From contig CAMPIX010000005.1 of assembly GCA_946886565.1 (NCBI GenBank), forward strand, positions 109,992 to 173,991: a DNA stretch of 64,000 nucleotides, read 5' to 3'. The position numbers and the translations under genes are program-made. The notes under the pieces are model-generated. The model did not search any database. It was not told where the DNA came from and saw nothing but the letters and a program-made list of their open reading frames with translations. This DNA is from an uncultured Altererythrobacter sp. Lineage in GTDB: Bacteria; Pseudomonadota; Alphaproteobacteria; Sphingomonadales; Sphingomonadaceae. Each line of letters starts with the position of its first letter. Position 1 is the first letter of the stretch. Positions 8,051 through 16,529 of the stretch are shown piece after piece.

Positions 8051-8845
8051 ATGGCTACGGTGATGAACGACAACGCGAGCGGTTCGGACGCCGATATCCG
8101 CGCGCAGGTCTCGGACGAGGAGTGGGCGGTCCGGGTCGATCTCGCGGCGGCCTATCGCCTCGTGGCGCTCTACGGCTGGGACGACCTGATCTTCACCCAT
8201 CTTTCCGCGCGCGTTCCGGGGCCCGAGCATCACTTCCTCATCAATCCCTACGACATGATGTTCGAGGAAATCACCGCCTCCAGCCTCGTCAAGATCGACG
8301 TCGAGGGGCAGCCGGTGATCCCCACCTCGCACCCGGTAAACCCGGCGGGCTTCACGATCCATTCGGCGCTGCACATGAACTGCGAGGATGCGCATGCGGT
8401 GATGCACCTCCACACCCCGGCGGGGCAGGCGGTGAGCGCGATGGCGGAGGGGCTGATGGAGCACACCCAGACCGGGATGATCGCGCGCCACGACATCGCC
8501 TATCACGAGTACGAGGGCATCGCGACCGACCTCGAGGAGCGCGAGCGGCTGGTCGAGGACATGGGCGACCGGCACGTCATGATCCTGCGCAACCACGGCA
8601 CGCTGGCGATCGGCAAGAGCGTGGGCGAATGCTTCCTGCGGCTCTATTTCGTCGAGCGTGCGTGCGACGCACAGGTCAAGATGCTCGCCGCGGGGCGCGA
8701 CGGGCTACACAACCCGCCGCAGGGCACGCCCGAGAAGGTCCAGGCGCAGACCCCGCCCGCGGGCATCGGCATGGTCGCCAACGCGCTCGCCTGGCCCGCG
8801 CTGCTGCGCAAGCTCGACCGTATCGATCCGGGGTTCAGGGAATAA
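8051..8845 (+). CDS. Class II aldolase/adducin family protein
   Basis: A 264-residue class II aldolase fold protein. The zinc-binding His residues are visible in HSALHMNCEDAHAVMHLHTPAG, and RNHGTLAIG is the conserved C-terminal loop. Relatives include fuculose- and ribulose-phosphate aldolases/epimerases, but many free-standing members in Proteobacteria have no proven substrate. No sugar kinase or transporter is adjacent, so the reaction cannot be named. The ATG at 8051 follows AGAGGCAGCG. The last 11 bases overlap the convergent small gene ending at 8835. It has about 20 extra residues at the N-terminus before the domain. Confidence 0.85.
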   Translation: MATVMNDNASGSDADIRAQVSDEEWAVRVDLAAAYRLVALYGWDDLIFTHLSARVPGPEHHFLINPYDMMFEEITASSLVKIDVEGQPVIPTSHPVNPAGFTIHSALHMNCEDAHAVMHLHTPAGQAVSAMAEGLMEHTQTGMIARHDIAYHEYEGIATDLEERERLVEDMGDRHVMILRNHGTLAIGKSVGECFLRLYFVERACDAQVKMLAAGRDGLHNPPQGTPEKVQAQTPPAGIGMVANALAWPALLRKLDRIDPGFRE

Positions 8846-9110
8846 GGCTGGGCGACGCTGCGGCCGCAGTCGCTATCGCCGGCCATTCTTCCGGCACGGC
8901 AGATCGCGCGACCAGCCAGATGTTCGCCCCGTCAGGATCGGCGTTTTCGAGCCGGCAGAGGTAGCGGCCGTTCTCGAACAGCTGCGCCCAGCGGCCGCGT
9001 GCCTCGCCCTTGGCGATCGAAAGCGCCCCGCCTGCGTCGCGCGCTTCGAACTCGATCCACTTGGCCGCGCCATGGCGGTCGTCCTCGTACACTAGCCGGT
9101 AGCTGCGCAT
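8835..9110 (-). CDS. Conserved-looking small hypothetical protein
   Basis: A 91-residue protein that I do not recognise. It begins MRSYRLVYEDDRHGAAKWIEFEA and has an Ala-rich tail after about residue 75. It resembles the next gene (9165-9365): both start M(K/R)(T/S)(F/Y)xLxY and share a block of the form (L)(F/W)E(N/D)GRxLxxLxR followed by a Trp-containing beta strand. They are probably tandem paralogues with a small mixed alpha/beta fold. Codon use looks like its neighbours. It overlaps the end of the aldolase-like gene by 11 bases, tail to tail. Confidence 0.6.
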   Translation of the reverse strand: MRSYRLVYEDDRHGAAKWIEFEARDAGGALSIAKGEARGRWAQLFENGRYLCRLENADPDGANIWLVARSAVPEEWPAIATAAAASPSLIP

Positions 9111-9164
9111 GTCTTCTCGTGCCTTTCGAAGATTCTGGATCGTCTGCTCTCCCCGTGGCGGCGC

Positions 9165-9365
9165 CTAGCGGCCGATTTCCCACAACTCGCGCTCGTCGCG
9201 CCGGATCGCGCCCAGGCTCCGCGTGCCTTCCCACAGGCGAGCGCTGCACCCACCGTCCAGCTTCTCGAGAATGCCGAACACGCGATGCGGATCATCGGCA
9301 TGGAAATCGAGCGAGCAGTCCTCGCCGCTGCGTGTGGCGCGATACTGCAAATGAAAGGTCTTCAT
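9165..9365 (-). CDS. Small hypothetical protein, paralogue of the preceding gene
   Basis: A 66-residue cytoplasmic-looking protein, MKTFHLQYRATRSG to ELWEIGR, with no signal peptide or membrane segment. The region LDFHADDPHRVFGILEKL followed by ARLWEGTRSLGAIRR parallels the second half of the neighbour at 8835-9110, from which it is separated by 54 bases on the same strand. The pair is probably co-transcribed, with this gene first. Function is unknown. Confidence 0.6.
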   Translation of the reverse strand: MKTFHLQYRATRSGEDCSLDFHADDPHRVFGILEKLDGGCSARLWEGTRSLGAIRRDERELWEIGR

Positions 9366-9579
9366 GATCGGGCCACCAAAAAAGTTAGTTACAACAGTCT
9401 CTTATCAGCCAGCCAGCAAGGCCCGACACAACTTGGGTTGGCATTCCGCTCCGCTCGTCCATCGATGGGCTCGATTCGTCGCTAGGCTGCACAGAGAGGT
9501 TCGTGCGATGCCGCCGATCGTCTGGCCGGCGAACTTACCGTTCAGCCGACGAAAATATTTCCCATGTTAGATCAGGCGG

Positions 9580-9819
9580 ATGGCGAAGTTCTTCCTTCAC
9601 CTGCGCGGACGCAGCGCCGACGTGATCGACGACGAGGGCATCGCGATCTCCGATCTCGCCGAAGCACGTGAAACCGCAATACGGTGCGCGCGCGATCTGA
9701 TGGCAACCGACGTTCGCGAAGGCTTCCTGGCGCTGTCGCATCGTATCGAGGTTTGCGACGAATCGGGCGCGGTGGTCCTCACCGTACCGTTCGAGGATGC
9801 AATCACGATCGAGCGCTAG
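9580..9819 (+). CDS. DUF6894-type small protein
   Basis: A 79-residue protein with the pattern MAKFFLHLRGRSADVIDDEGIAISDLAEARETAIRCARDLMATDV, then a short C-terminal beta strand pair (RIEVCDESGAVVLTVPFEDAI). This layout (F-x-H-L, DxEG, LxxArxxAi) is the DUF6894 family, small single-domain proteins abundant in Sphingomonas, Methylobacterium and rhizobia, with no assigned function. An AGGCGG stretch lies just upstream of the ATG. The 214 bases before it, back to 9366, contain no gene I can support. Confidence 0.72.
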   Translation: MAKFFLHLRGRSADVIDDEGIAISDLAEARETAIRCARDLMATDVREGFLALSHRIEVCDESGAVVLTVPFEDAITIER

Positions 9820-10009
9820 GCTCAATACGCAATCGGCTTGCAAAAGCGCATGGCCGTTCGACCTTGCCGCTGCCGTGGAGTGGTGGAGGGCAAGTTCCCG
9901 AACGACGTCAGCGCCCCGGTTCGCCCCCTTATCGAGCCTGGCAACCCCGCTCTGTCCGCCATTCTTCGGCGGTCTTGCTCGGCAGGGCGAGCGGTTCTAG
10001 TTCGCAGCG

Positions 10010-11140
10010 ATGGAATCGATGCACCGTCCCGTTATCTCGGCCACCGGGTTGTTCACGCCCGAGGAGAGCATCTCGAACGCGGAGCTGGTCGCCAGCTTCA
10101 ACGCCTATGTCGAGCGTTTCAACGCCGAGCACTCGGACGCGATAGCCACCGGCAAGATCGTCGCGCTCGAGCCGAGTTCGGTCGAATTCATCGAGAAGGC
10201 CAGCGGGATCAAGGCGCGTCATGTGATGGCGAAGGCGCCAGTGCTCGACCCCGAAGTCATGGCGCCGCGGTGGGACGAGCGTGCAAACGACGAGCTCTCC
10301 GTCCTCGCGGAGATCGGCGTCGCCGCGGCGCGCGATGCGCTGTCGCGGGCGGGGCGCGATGCGGCCGACGTCGACGCGGTGCTGTGTGCCGCCTCGAACA
10401 TGCAACGCCCCTATCCGGCGATGGCGATCGAAATTCAGCAGGCGCTCGGCATCGAGGGGTTCGGGTTCGACATGAACGTCGCTTGCTCGTCGGCCACATT
10501 CGGCATCCAGACCGCGGCCGACTACATCCGCGCGGGCAATACGCGTTCAGTGCTCGTGGTGAGCCCCGAGATCACCAGCGGTCACCTCAACTGGCGCGAT
10601 CGCGACAGCCACTTCATCTTCGGCGACGTCGCCACCGCGGTGCTGGTCGAGGATGCGGCGATGGCGCCCGCGGCGCACTGGGACATCCTCGGCACGCGGC
10701 TGAAGACCGTGTTCTCGAACAATATCCGCAACAACTTCGGCTTCCTCAACCGCGCGCATCCCGAAACCGCCGACCGCGCGGACAAGCTGTTCGTCCAGGA
10801 AGGGCGCAAGGTGTTCAAGGAAGTCGTGCCGATGGTAGCGCAGATGATCGTCGACGAGGCCGAGCGGCTCGCGATCGACCCGCAGGGCTTGCGGCGGCTG
10901 TGGCTGCACCAGGCGAATGCGGGGATGAACCGGCTGATCGCGCAGCGCGTGCTCGGGCACGAGGCGAGCGAGGACGAGAGCCCGACCGTGCTCGATACCT
11001 ACGGCAACACCTCGAGCGCGGGTTCGATCATCGCATTCCACCTCCACAGCGAGGATCTCGCGGCGGGCGACACCGGGCTGATCTGCAGCTTCGGAGCGGG
11101 CTACTCGGCGGGGACGGTGTTCGTGCGCAAGACCGGCTGA
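10010..11140 (+). CDS. Beta-ketoacyl-ACP synthase III-like enzyme
   Basis: A 376-residue thiolase-fold condensing enzyme. The Cys-His-Asn triad of KAS III enzymes is intact: Cys159 in NVACSSATF, His300 in LHQANAGMN and Asn333 in YGNTSSAG. It is about 55 residues longer than E. coli FabH, with extra sequence after the first strand (about residues 30-60), like the longer FabH homologues. It may start fatty acid synthesis from acetyl-CoA or use a longer acyl-CoA. The true primer cannot be told from sequence. It stands alone, away from the acpP-fabF cluster. Its last 40 bases overlap the convergent PAP2 gene. Confidence 0.85.
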   Translation: MESMHRPVISATGLFTPEESISNAELVASFNAYVERFNAEHSDAIATGKIVALEPSSVEFIEKASGIKARHVMAKAPVLDPEVMAPRWDERANDELSVLAEIGVAAARDALSRAGRDAADVDAVLCAASNMQRPYPAMAIEIQQALGIEGFGFDMNVACSSATFGIQTAADYIRAGNTRSVLVVSPEITSGHLNWRDRDSHFIFGDVATAVLVEDAAMAPAAHWDILGTRLKTVFSNNIRNNFGFLNRAHPETADRADKLFVQEGRKVFKEVVPMVAQMIVDEAERLAIDPQGLRRLWLHQANAGMNRLIAQRVLGHEASEDESPTVLDTYGNTSSAGSIIAFHLHSEDLAAGDTGLICSFGAGYSAGTVFVRKTG

Positions 11141-12213
11141 TCGGCGGCGCGCGCGGTCGCCACGTCCCATCTGGCGATGAGCGCGCCGGATGCGCGCCAG
11201 ATCAACGCGACCAGTACGACCGAGACCAGCCCGTCCACCGCGTAGTGATAGGCCAGGTGCACGGACGAGATCCAGATCACGACGAACAGCGCGAAGAACC
11301 ACCGGCTCGCAGTTGGAAAGGTGCGCCGTATCGCCAACCAGAAGAGAAAGGCCATCGCGACGTGCATCGACGGCATGGCGGTGATCCCTACGCCGTGGCC
11401 GGGGCCGTTCGTCAGGTAATTCTCGAGCAGCATCTCCTGCATGTCGAGCACCACAATGGGAACCTGCGCGTCCGCGCTGTGCAGATATGCCATCTGGCCG
11501 GCGAAGTGGGAGTTGCCCGTAATCGGCTCCAGGAAGCATGGCCCGACGCTGGAAAGCAGGGCGGCTAGAATTATGCCCCCCAGGAACCATGTCAGCATAA
11601 ACGACAGGAAATACTGGCGTCGCACGCCGTCCGTCCGCCTTGCGTAGAGGAATACGAGGCTGCCCGGATACACCAGGGCGAACCACGCGTGGTACAGGAT
11701 GGCCAGTCCCGCGGTGACGAGAGGGTAGCCGAGCACGGGCTGAAGCAGGCGCCAGGGATCGGTTCCGAAGATGCTGCGATCCAGCGCCAGGAACGCCCCA
11801 TCCCAGCTGTAGGGATTCAGGACGGGGATCATCGGCTTCAACAGGGCGAAGGTGGGCAAGAAGGCGAAGAACAGGATCAACAGCGGCAGGCGCGCCCACC
11901 ACAAGGCGAGAATGGAGGGATCGGTGTAGCGCTTGCGGAGGAATGCGATCGGGCGATCCGGCTTTACCTTCCACAACTGCAGCGTGCCGTCGCAGACGAG
12001 AAAGAGCGCAAATCCTTTGGGATAGAGATCGAGGTTGGTGAAGATGGTCGACAGCGGAAACGGAAGGCCGAGCCGCCAGAGGATTATCGCGCCCATCGCG
12101 GCAATGGCGAGAAAGCATGCATGGACCGGCAGTTCTGCCGCGAGGCCCGCCCTCGGATCGGATGCATCCGAACGCTTCGCGATTGTCAGTGGCAACGATC
12201 TGCTCCGGCCCAT
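11101..12213 (-). CDS. PAP2-superfamily (Aur1/Ipt-like) membrane phosphatase or transferase
   Basis: A 370-residue polytopic membrane protein with about seven hydrophobic segments. Near the C-terminus are GITAMPSMHVA and HLAYHYAVDGL. These are the two catalytic blocks (S-M-H and H-x3-H/D) of the PAP2 group that includes fungal inositol phosphorylceramide synthase Aur1. The family acts on lipid phosphates or transfers phospho-head groups at the membrane. Sphingomonads make sphingolipids, so a role in ceramide head-group or phospholipid turnover is plausible but inferred. A KAS III gene converges on it with a 40-base overlap. The start is taken at the ATG at 12213; no clear ribosome binding site supports it. 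Confidence 0.8.
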   Translation of the reverse strand: MGRSRSLPLTIAKRSDASDPRAGLAAELPVHACFLAIAAMGAIILWRLGLPFPLSTIFTNLDLYPKGFALFLVCDGTLQLWKVKPDRPIAFLRKRYTDPSILALWWARLPLLILFFAFLPTFALLKPMIPVLNPYSWDGAFLALDRSIFGTDPWRLLQPVLGYPLVTAGLAILYHAWFALVYPGSLVFLYARRTDGVRRQYFLSFMLTWFLGGIILAALLSSVGPCFLEPITGNSHFAGQMAYLHSADAQVPIVVLDMQEMLLENYLTNGPGHGVGITAMPSMHVAMAFLFWLAIRRTFPTASRWFFALFVVIWISSVHLAYHYAVDGLVSVVLVALIWRASGALIARWDVATARAADQPVLRTNTVPAE

Positions 12214-12240
12214 GAGTCAACACGGCCATAAGAGTCGTCG

Positions 12241-12258
12241 TTAAAAGATCGGTTAACC
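12241..12258. promoter_or_regulatory. Possible CtrA-type site (TTAA-N8-TTAACC)
   Basis: TTAA, eight bases, then TTAACC lie 28 bases upstream of the PAP2 gene start. The CtrA cell-cycle regulator of alphaproteobacteria binds TTAA-N7-TTAA or a TTAACCAT half site. The spacing here is one base off, so this is only a candidate. Confidence 0.25.
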
Positions 12259-12281
12259 GGAGGCTCGAGCCGCCCAACCGA

Positions 12282-12315
12282 GGGCTCGCCGGCTTCCAAA
12301 AGCCGGGGCGAGCCC
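12282..12315. promoter_or_regulatory. Strong hairpin in the PAP2/psd divergent gap
   Basis: GGGCTCGCCGGCTT (12282-12295) pairs with 12300-12315 with a two-base bulge and a four-base loop. It lacks a T-run and lies between divergent genes, so it would be in the psd leader or upstream of the PAP2 promoter rather than a normal terminator. Confidence 0.5.
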
Positions 12316-12376
12316 GGCCCTCTCGCGACACCGGCGCACTACCGCGCGGCTTGTTTGCCTGCGGCATTCGCCCTAG

Positions 12377-13135
12377 ATGGCTGGGATGGCAGGCGAACTG
12401 GTCGACAACAAGGGGCGCGGGGATGTGAGCTGGCGGTGGCCGGCGATCCATCCCGAAGGGCGCAAATTCGGGCTCATCGCGGTGGCGATCAGTCTGTTCT
12501 TCGCATTTCTGGCTTGGGAGACGCTCGCCTGGCCGATGGCGTTCCTCTCGCTCGGCGTGTTTGCGTTCTTCCGCGATCCCGAGCGCGTGGTTCCGCAGGA
12601 CGATCGCGCTATCGTCTCGCCGGCCGACGGGCTCGTTTCGCTGATCGCGACGGTCGAACCGCCTGCGGAGCTGACGATGGACGACGGCAGCGGCACCCTC
12701 GCATTGGCCAAGGCGCCGGTCACCCGCGTATCGATCTTCATGAGCGTGTTTGACGTGCACATCAATCGTGCGCCCATCGGCGGTACCGTGCGGCGGCTGG
12801 TCTACATTCCCGGCAAGTTCGTCAACGCCGATCTCGACAAGGCGAGCGAGGAAAACGAGCGCCAGCACATTCTGATCGAACGGCAGGACGGGCTGGCGAT
12901 CGGCTTCACCCAGATTGCCGGGCTCGTCGCGCGGCGCATCGTGCCGTTCGTCAAGCCGGGCGACACGCTCGCCGCGGGCGCGCGGGTGGGCCTCATCCGC
13001 TTCGGCAGCCGGGTGGACGTCTATCTGCCCGCCGGAACCGATTCGAAGGTGCTGGTCGGTCAGAAGGTCGTCGCGGGCGAGACCGTGCTCGCCGAAGTCG
13101 GCGAACAGAAGCTGATCGAGGGCATCGCCCAGTGA
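12377..13135 (+). CDS. psd: Phosphatidylserine decarboxylase
   Basis: A 252-residue short-form (archaeal/bacterial type) phosphatidylserine decarboxylase, which makes phosphatidylethanolamine at the inner membrane. Two hydrophobic stretches near residues 33-65 anchor it. SPADG (81-85) and [13 protein letters not shown] (121-133) are family landmarks. RFGSRVDVY contains Gly210-Ser211, the self-cleavage site that yields the pyruvoyl cofactor on the alpha chain. The pssA gene follows with a GTGA overlap, so substrate production and use are coupled in one operon. An ATG nine bases downstream of 12377 is an alternative start. Confidence 0.92.
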   Translation: MAGMAGELVDNKGRGDVSWRWPAIHPEGRKFGLIAVAISLFFAFLAWETLAWPMAFLSLGVFAFFRDPERVVPQDDRAIVSPADGLVSLIATVEPPAELTMDDGSGTLALAKAPVTRVSIFMSVFDVHINRAPIGGTVRRLVYIPGKFVNADLDKASEENERQHILIERQDGLAIGFTQIAGLVARRIVPFVKPGDTLAAGARVGLIRFGSRVDVYLPAGTDSKVLVGQKVVAGETVLAEVGEQKLIEGIAQ

Positions 13136-13998
13136 ACCGCGACGATTTCGGCCGCATCGGTCCCAAGGCCGCGGAGGACGAGGTTCCGGTCGCTGCCGGG
13201 CGCGTGCGCGGGCTCTCGCTGCGGGCGGTTCTGCCCAACGCGATTACCGCCGCAGCGCTGTGTTCGGGGCTTACCGGGATCCGCTTCGCCATCGCCGAGA
13301 ACTGGCCACTGGCGATCTTTGCGGTGATCCTCGCGGGGCTGCTCGACGGGATCGACGGCCGGATCGCGCGGCTGCTCAAGGCGCAGTCGCGCTTTGGAGC
13401 GGAACTCGACAGTCTCGCCGATTCCCTGTCGTTCGGCATGGCCCCGGCGATCATCTTCTATCTCTGGACGCTGCAGGACCTGCCGCGGCTCGGCTGGTTC
13501 GCCTCGCTCGCCTTCGCGATCTGCTGCGCCCTGCGGCTGGCGCGGTTCAACGCGCAGATCGATGTCGACGAGCAGCCGCACAAGTCGGCCGGGTTTCTCA
13601 CCGGTGTGCCAGCGCCGGTGGGGGCGGGGCTCGCATTCCTGCCGTTCTATCTATGGATGGCCACCGGATGGGAGGAGTTCCGCGAGCCGGTGATCTGCGC
13701 GATCTGGATGGTGGCGATCGCCTTCCTGATGATCTCGAACATTGCGACGTTCAGCTGGACCTCGATCCGCCCGCGGCGCAATGTGCGACTGGAAGTGATC
13801 GCGCTGGTCGGAATCCTGTTTGCCGCATTACTGATGGAGCCGTGGTGGACGCTGGTGGCGATCTGCGCGGGGTATCTTGCGCTCATGCCCTATGCGCTCA
13901 TGCGCTATGCGCGGGTCAGGCGGCCGCGGCCAGCGGCGGTTTCCGCAATGGTGCGCGACGGCGGTCGCCGCTCCGAAGAACGTCACCCAGACGAATGA
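13132..13998 (+). CDS. pssA: CDP-diacylglycerol--serine O-phosphatidyltransferase
   Basis: A 288-residue membrane CDP-alcohol phosphatidyltransferase. It uses CDP-diacylglycerol and serine to make phosphatidylserine, the substrate of the preceding psd product. The signature D-G-x2-A-R-x8-G-x3-D-x3-D is visible as [11 protein letters not shown] followed by [14 protein letters not shown], near residues 68-100. Several hydrophobic helices follow. The start is a GTG that overlaps the psd stop. The C-terminal tail (about 25 residues) is Arg-rich and polar and is overlapped on the other strand by a small gene. Confidence 0.93.
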   Translation: MNRDDFGRIGPKAAEDEVPVAAGRVRGLSLRAVLPNAITAAALCSGLTGIRFAIAENWPLAIFAVILAGLLDGIDGRIARLLKAQSRFGAELDSLADSLSFGMAPAIIFYLWTLQDLPRLGWFASLAFAICCALRLARFNAQIDVDEQPHKSAGFLTGVPAPVGAGLAFLPFYLWMATGWEEFREPVICAIWMVAIAFLMISNIATFSWTSIRPRRNVRLEVIALVGILFAALLMEPWWTLVAICAGYLALMPYALMRYARVRRPRPAAVSAMVRDGGRRSEERHPDE

Positions 13999-14200
13999 TC
14001 TGCGCGCGCGGTGCGGGAAGCCGCGCATCGTTCGCGAACTCCTGGATCGTCACAAGAATACGCCCGCCCGGCTCGGCCTGCGCCAGCTCGCGGCGGAGAC
14101 GCGCGAACGCCTCCCGTCCGCGCATGAAGCTGTCCACCAGTACGATTGTGGCGGCGGAAGCAGAGATCGCGAAAAGGGCGAAGAGAATGACGCCGAGCAT
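13916..14200 (-). CDS. Small single-span membrane protein, unknown
   Basis: A 94-residue candidate. An N-terminal hydrophobic helix (LGVILFALFAISASAATIVL) is followed by a basic, cytoplasmic-looking segment with GREAFARLRRELAQAEPGGRILVTIQEF. Membrane-anchored small proteins of this layout are frequent in Sphingomonadales, but none has a known role that I can name. Its last 83 bases lie antisense to the end of pssA, which lowers confidence. The ATG at 14200 is chosen because it places the hydrophobic segment at the N-terminus; a longer form to 14275 is possible. Confidence 0.5.
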   Translation of the reverse strand: MLGVILFALFAISASAATIVLVDSFMRGREAFARLRRELAQAEPGGRILVTIQEFANDARLPAPRAQIIRLGDVLRSGDRRRAPLRKPPLAAAA

Positions 14201-14232
14201 GATCGTAGTCCTTGCGAGTGCGGCCCGGCCTG

Positions 14233-14262
14233 TTGACAGGCTGTGGGTTCGCTGTGGATAAC
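14233..14262 (+). promoter_or_regulatory. Candidate housekeeping promoter for rpsB-tsf
   Basis: A perfect TTGACA (14233-14238) is followed after 18 bases by GATAAC (14257-14262), a fair -10 element. It faces rpsB about 295 bases upstream of its start codon. The long leader is discussed separately. The -10 overlaps a perfect DnaA box. Confidence 0.5.
14253..14261 (-). promoter_or_regulatory. Consensus DnaA box
   Basis: TGTGGATAA, the reverse complement of the DnaA consensus TTATCCACA, overlaps the -10 of the putative rpsB promoter. Binding by DnaA could link ribosomal protein expression to replication state, but a single 9-mer may also be chance. Confidence 0.35.
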
Positions 14263-14556
14263 TAACGCGTCTCACGGTTTGTTCCGCCGACTCGCATAAT
14301 GTTCCCTATTTGTTCCTACAAGTCAATCGTCTTCTGCGGCGAGGGCCCCTGCAGATGCGGCGAATCGAGGGTGGATTTTCGATCCGGTTGCCGCTAAGCG
14401 CGCCTCCGCGCAGCGATTCCTGGCGATTCCCGCCCGGTTCTTGCAGCGCAAATCCACATGGAGAGCGCCACATACCGGTGCCCGCCGCGGATGCCTGTTC
14501 GTTCAGGCCGCAACGGGTTCCAGCTCTCCAGAGGCATAACCGGAAAGGAAATACCT
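14263..14556 (+). promoter_or_regulatory. Long rpsB leader region
   Basis: About 290 bases lie between the candidate promoter and the rpsB start without a supported gene. The stretch contains several short complementary segments. Leaders of rpsB bind S2 and autoregulate the operon in gammaproteobacteria; whether this one does is unknown. A GGAAAGGA ribosome binding site sits 7-14 bases before the ATG. Confidence 0.4.
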
Positions 14557-15306
14557 ATGGCGGCTTCTACCGTCACGATGCAGCAGCTTATCGAGGCCGG
14601 TTCGCACTTCGGCCACCAGACCCACCGCTGGAACCCGCGCATGAAGCCGTACATCTTCGGCGCGCGCAACGGTGTCCACATCATCGACCTGTCGCAGACC
14701 GTGCCGCTGTTCGCGCGCGCGCTCGATTTCATCGAGCAGACCGTGCGCTCGGGCGGCAAGGTGCTGTTCGTCGGCACCAAGCGCCAGGCGCAGGAGCCGA
14801 TCGCCGAGGCCGCGCGCGCTTCGGGCCAGCACTTCGTCAACCACCGCTGGCTGGGCGGCATGCTCACCAACTGGAAGACTATCAGCCAGTCGATCAAGCG
14901 CCTCAAGACCCTCGAAGAGCAGCTCTCGGGCGATTCGTCGGGCCTGACCAAGAAGGAAGTGCTCCAGCTCACCCGCGAGCGCGACAAGCTCGAACTCTCG
15001 CTCGGCGGCATCCGCGACATGGGCGGCATCCCCGACGTGATGTTCGTGATCGACGCGAACAAGGAAGACCTGGCGATCAAGGAAGCCAACGTGCTCGGCA
15101 TTCCGGTCGTCGGCATCCTCGACACCAACGTCGACCCGACCGGCATCGCCTTCCCCGTGCCCGGCAACGACGACGCCAGCCGCGCGGTGCGCCTCTATTG
15201 CGACGCCGTGTGCGACGCGGCGGTCGCGGGCCGCGGCGGCAAGGTCGCCGATTCGGGCAACGATGTCGGCGCGATGGAAGAGCCGCCGGTCGAAACCGCC
15301 GCCTGA
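14557..15306 (+). CDS. rpsB: 30S ribosomal protein S2
   Basis: A 249-residue S2 protein of the small subunit. It has the typical start [28 protein letters not shown], the [25 protein letters not shown] block and the C-terminal [11 protein letters not shown] helix. The ATG at 14557 follows a strong GGAAAGGA. tsf follows after 87 bases, the conserved rpsB-tsf pair. The intervening gap holds a GC hairpin. Confidence 0.98.
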   Translation: MAASTVTMQQLIEAGSHFGHQTHRWNPRMKPYIFGARNGVHIIDLSQTVPLFARALDFIEQTVRSGGKVLFVGTKRQAQEPIAEAARASGQHFVNHRWLGGMLTNWKTISQSIKRLKTLEEQLSGDSSGLTKKEVLQLTRERDKLELSLGGIRDMGGIPDVMFVIDANKEDLAIKEANVLGIPVVGILDTNVDPTGIAFPVPGNDDASRAVRLYCDAVCDAAVAGRGGKVADSGNDVGAMEEPPVETAA

Positions 15307-15337
15307 TCCGTCGGGCGACCACGAACACGACTTGAGC

Positions 15338-15368
15338 GCGCCGGACCCGTTCAAAGCGGGGCCGGCGC
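15338..15368 (+). terminator. rpsB-tsf intergenic hairpin (attenuator-like)
   Basis: GCGCCGG-A-CCCG (15338-15349) can pair with CGGGGCCGGCGC (15357-15368) around a short loop. There is no T-run, so it may stabilise or process the rpsB end of the message or reduce read-through, rather than end it. Confidence 0.4.
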
Positions 15369-15393
15369 CCCGGAATTACATAAGGAAACGATC

Positions 15394-16320
15394 ATGGCTG
15401 CATTCACCGCCACTGACGTGAAGACCCTGCGCGAGAAGACCGGCGCAGGCATGATGGACGCCAAGAAGGCGCTCGAGGCTTCGGGCGGCGACATCGAGGC
15501 CGCGGTCGACGCGCTGCGCGCCAAGGGCCTCGCCACCGCGCAGAAGAAATCCAGCCGCACCGCGGCCGAGGGCCTCGTCGGCGTCGCCGTGGAGGGCACG
15601 AAGGGCGTTGCCGTCGAAGTCAATTCGGAGACCGACTTCGTCGCCAAGAACGACAAGTTCCAGGACTTCGTCCGCAAGACCACCGAGACCGCGCTGTCGG
15701 TTTCGGGCGACGACGTGGAGGCGCTCAAGGCCGCGTCCTACCCCGGTGGCGGCACCGTGGCCGACAAGCTGACCGACAACGTCGCGACGATCGGCGAGAA
15801 CCAGCAGGTCCGCCGGATGAAGACCGTCTCGGTCGGCAGCGGCGTGGTCGTGCCCTACGTCCACAACGCTGCCGCGCCCAACCTCGGCAAGATCGGCGTG
15901 CTCGTCGCGCTCGAGAGCGAGGCCGACGCCGGCACGCTCGAAGCGCTCGGCAAGCAGCTCGCGATGCACATCGCCGCCGCCTTCCCGCAGGCGCTCGACG
16001 CCGACGGTCTCGACGCCGAAGTGATCGAGCGCGAGCGCAAGATCGCCGCCGAAAAGGCTGCCGAAAGCGGCAAGCCGGCCGACGTGCAGGAGAAGATGGT
16101 CGACGGCGCGGTGAAGAAGTTCGCCAAGGAAAACGCTCTGCTCAGCCAGGTCTTCGTGATGGACAACAAGACCGCCATCGCCGACGTGGTCGCCAAGGCG
16201 GGCAAGGACGCGGGCAAGCCGATCGTGCTCAAGGACTACGTCCGCTTCCAGCTCGGCGAAGGCATCGAGAAGGAAGAAAGCGACTTCGCGGCAGAGGTTG
16301 CGGCAGCCGTCGCGGGCTGA
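15394..16320 (+). CDS. tsf: Translation elongation factor Ts
   Basis: A 308-residue EF-Ts, the nucleotide exchange factor for EF-Tu. The N-terminal UBA-like part [21 protein letters not shown] and the ETDFVAKN motif that contacts EF-Tu are intact. The dimerisation domain follows, ending [12 protein letters not shown]. The ATG at 15394 follows TAAGGAAACG. Length is typical for alphaproteobacteria. A probable terminator lies just downstream. Confidence 0.98.
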   Translation: MAAFTATDVKTLREKTGAGMMDAKKALEASGGDIEAAVDALRAKGLATAQKKSSRTAAEGLVGVAVEGTKGVAVEVNSETDFVAKNDKFQDFVRKTTETALSVSGDDVEALKAASYPGGGTVADKLTDNVATIGENQQVRRMKTVSVGSGVVVPYVHNAAAPNLGKIGVLVALESEADAGTLEALGKQLAMHIAAAFPQALDADGLDAEVIERERKIAAEKAAESGKPADVQEKMVDGAVKKFAKENALLSQVFVMDNKTAIADVVAKAGKDAGKPIVLKDYVRFQLGEGIEKEESDFAAEVAAAVAG

Positions 16321-16329
16321 TCCAACACC

Positions 16330-16374
16330 CGAACCGAAATCGCGGCCGCCGGACTTCGGTTCGGCGGCAGTTTT
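16330..16374 (+). terminator. Probable terminator after tsf
   Basis: CGAACCGAA (16330-16338) is the exact inverse of TTCGGTTCG (16355-16363), with a GC-rich loop. A short TTTT run occurs at 16371-16374, eight bases past the stem. It is acceptable but not perfect as a rho-independent terminator. Confidence 0.55.
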
Positions 16375-16529
16375 CGTGAGATTCGGCCGCGCTTGTTGAT
16401 GAAACACATGCGGTGCGCGGTATTCAATGAAACCGAAACCTCACCAAAGGAGGAAGATCGCCGGTTTCGCGAATCCAACAGTTTCAAAGAGCCGATGCGA
16501 AGCTAGCAAGCCGATGGCGTGTAGGAAAA

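Noticed and set aside
10547..12868. A 773-codon minus-strand frame across the KAS III, PAP2 and psd genes
   Set aside because: It crosses three genes with clear catalytic motifs in other frames and shows no recognisable domain.
14276..14556. A riboswitch in the rpsB leader
   Set aside because: I could not match it to any riboswitch class by eye. It is recorded only as a long leader with possible autoregulation.
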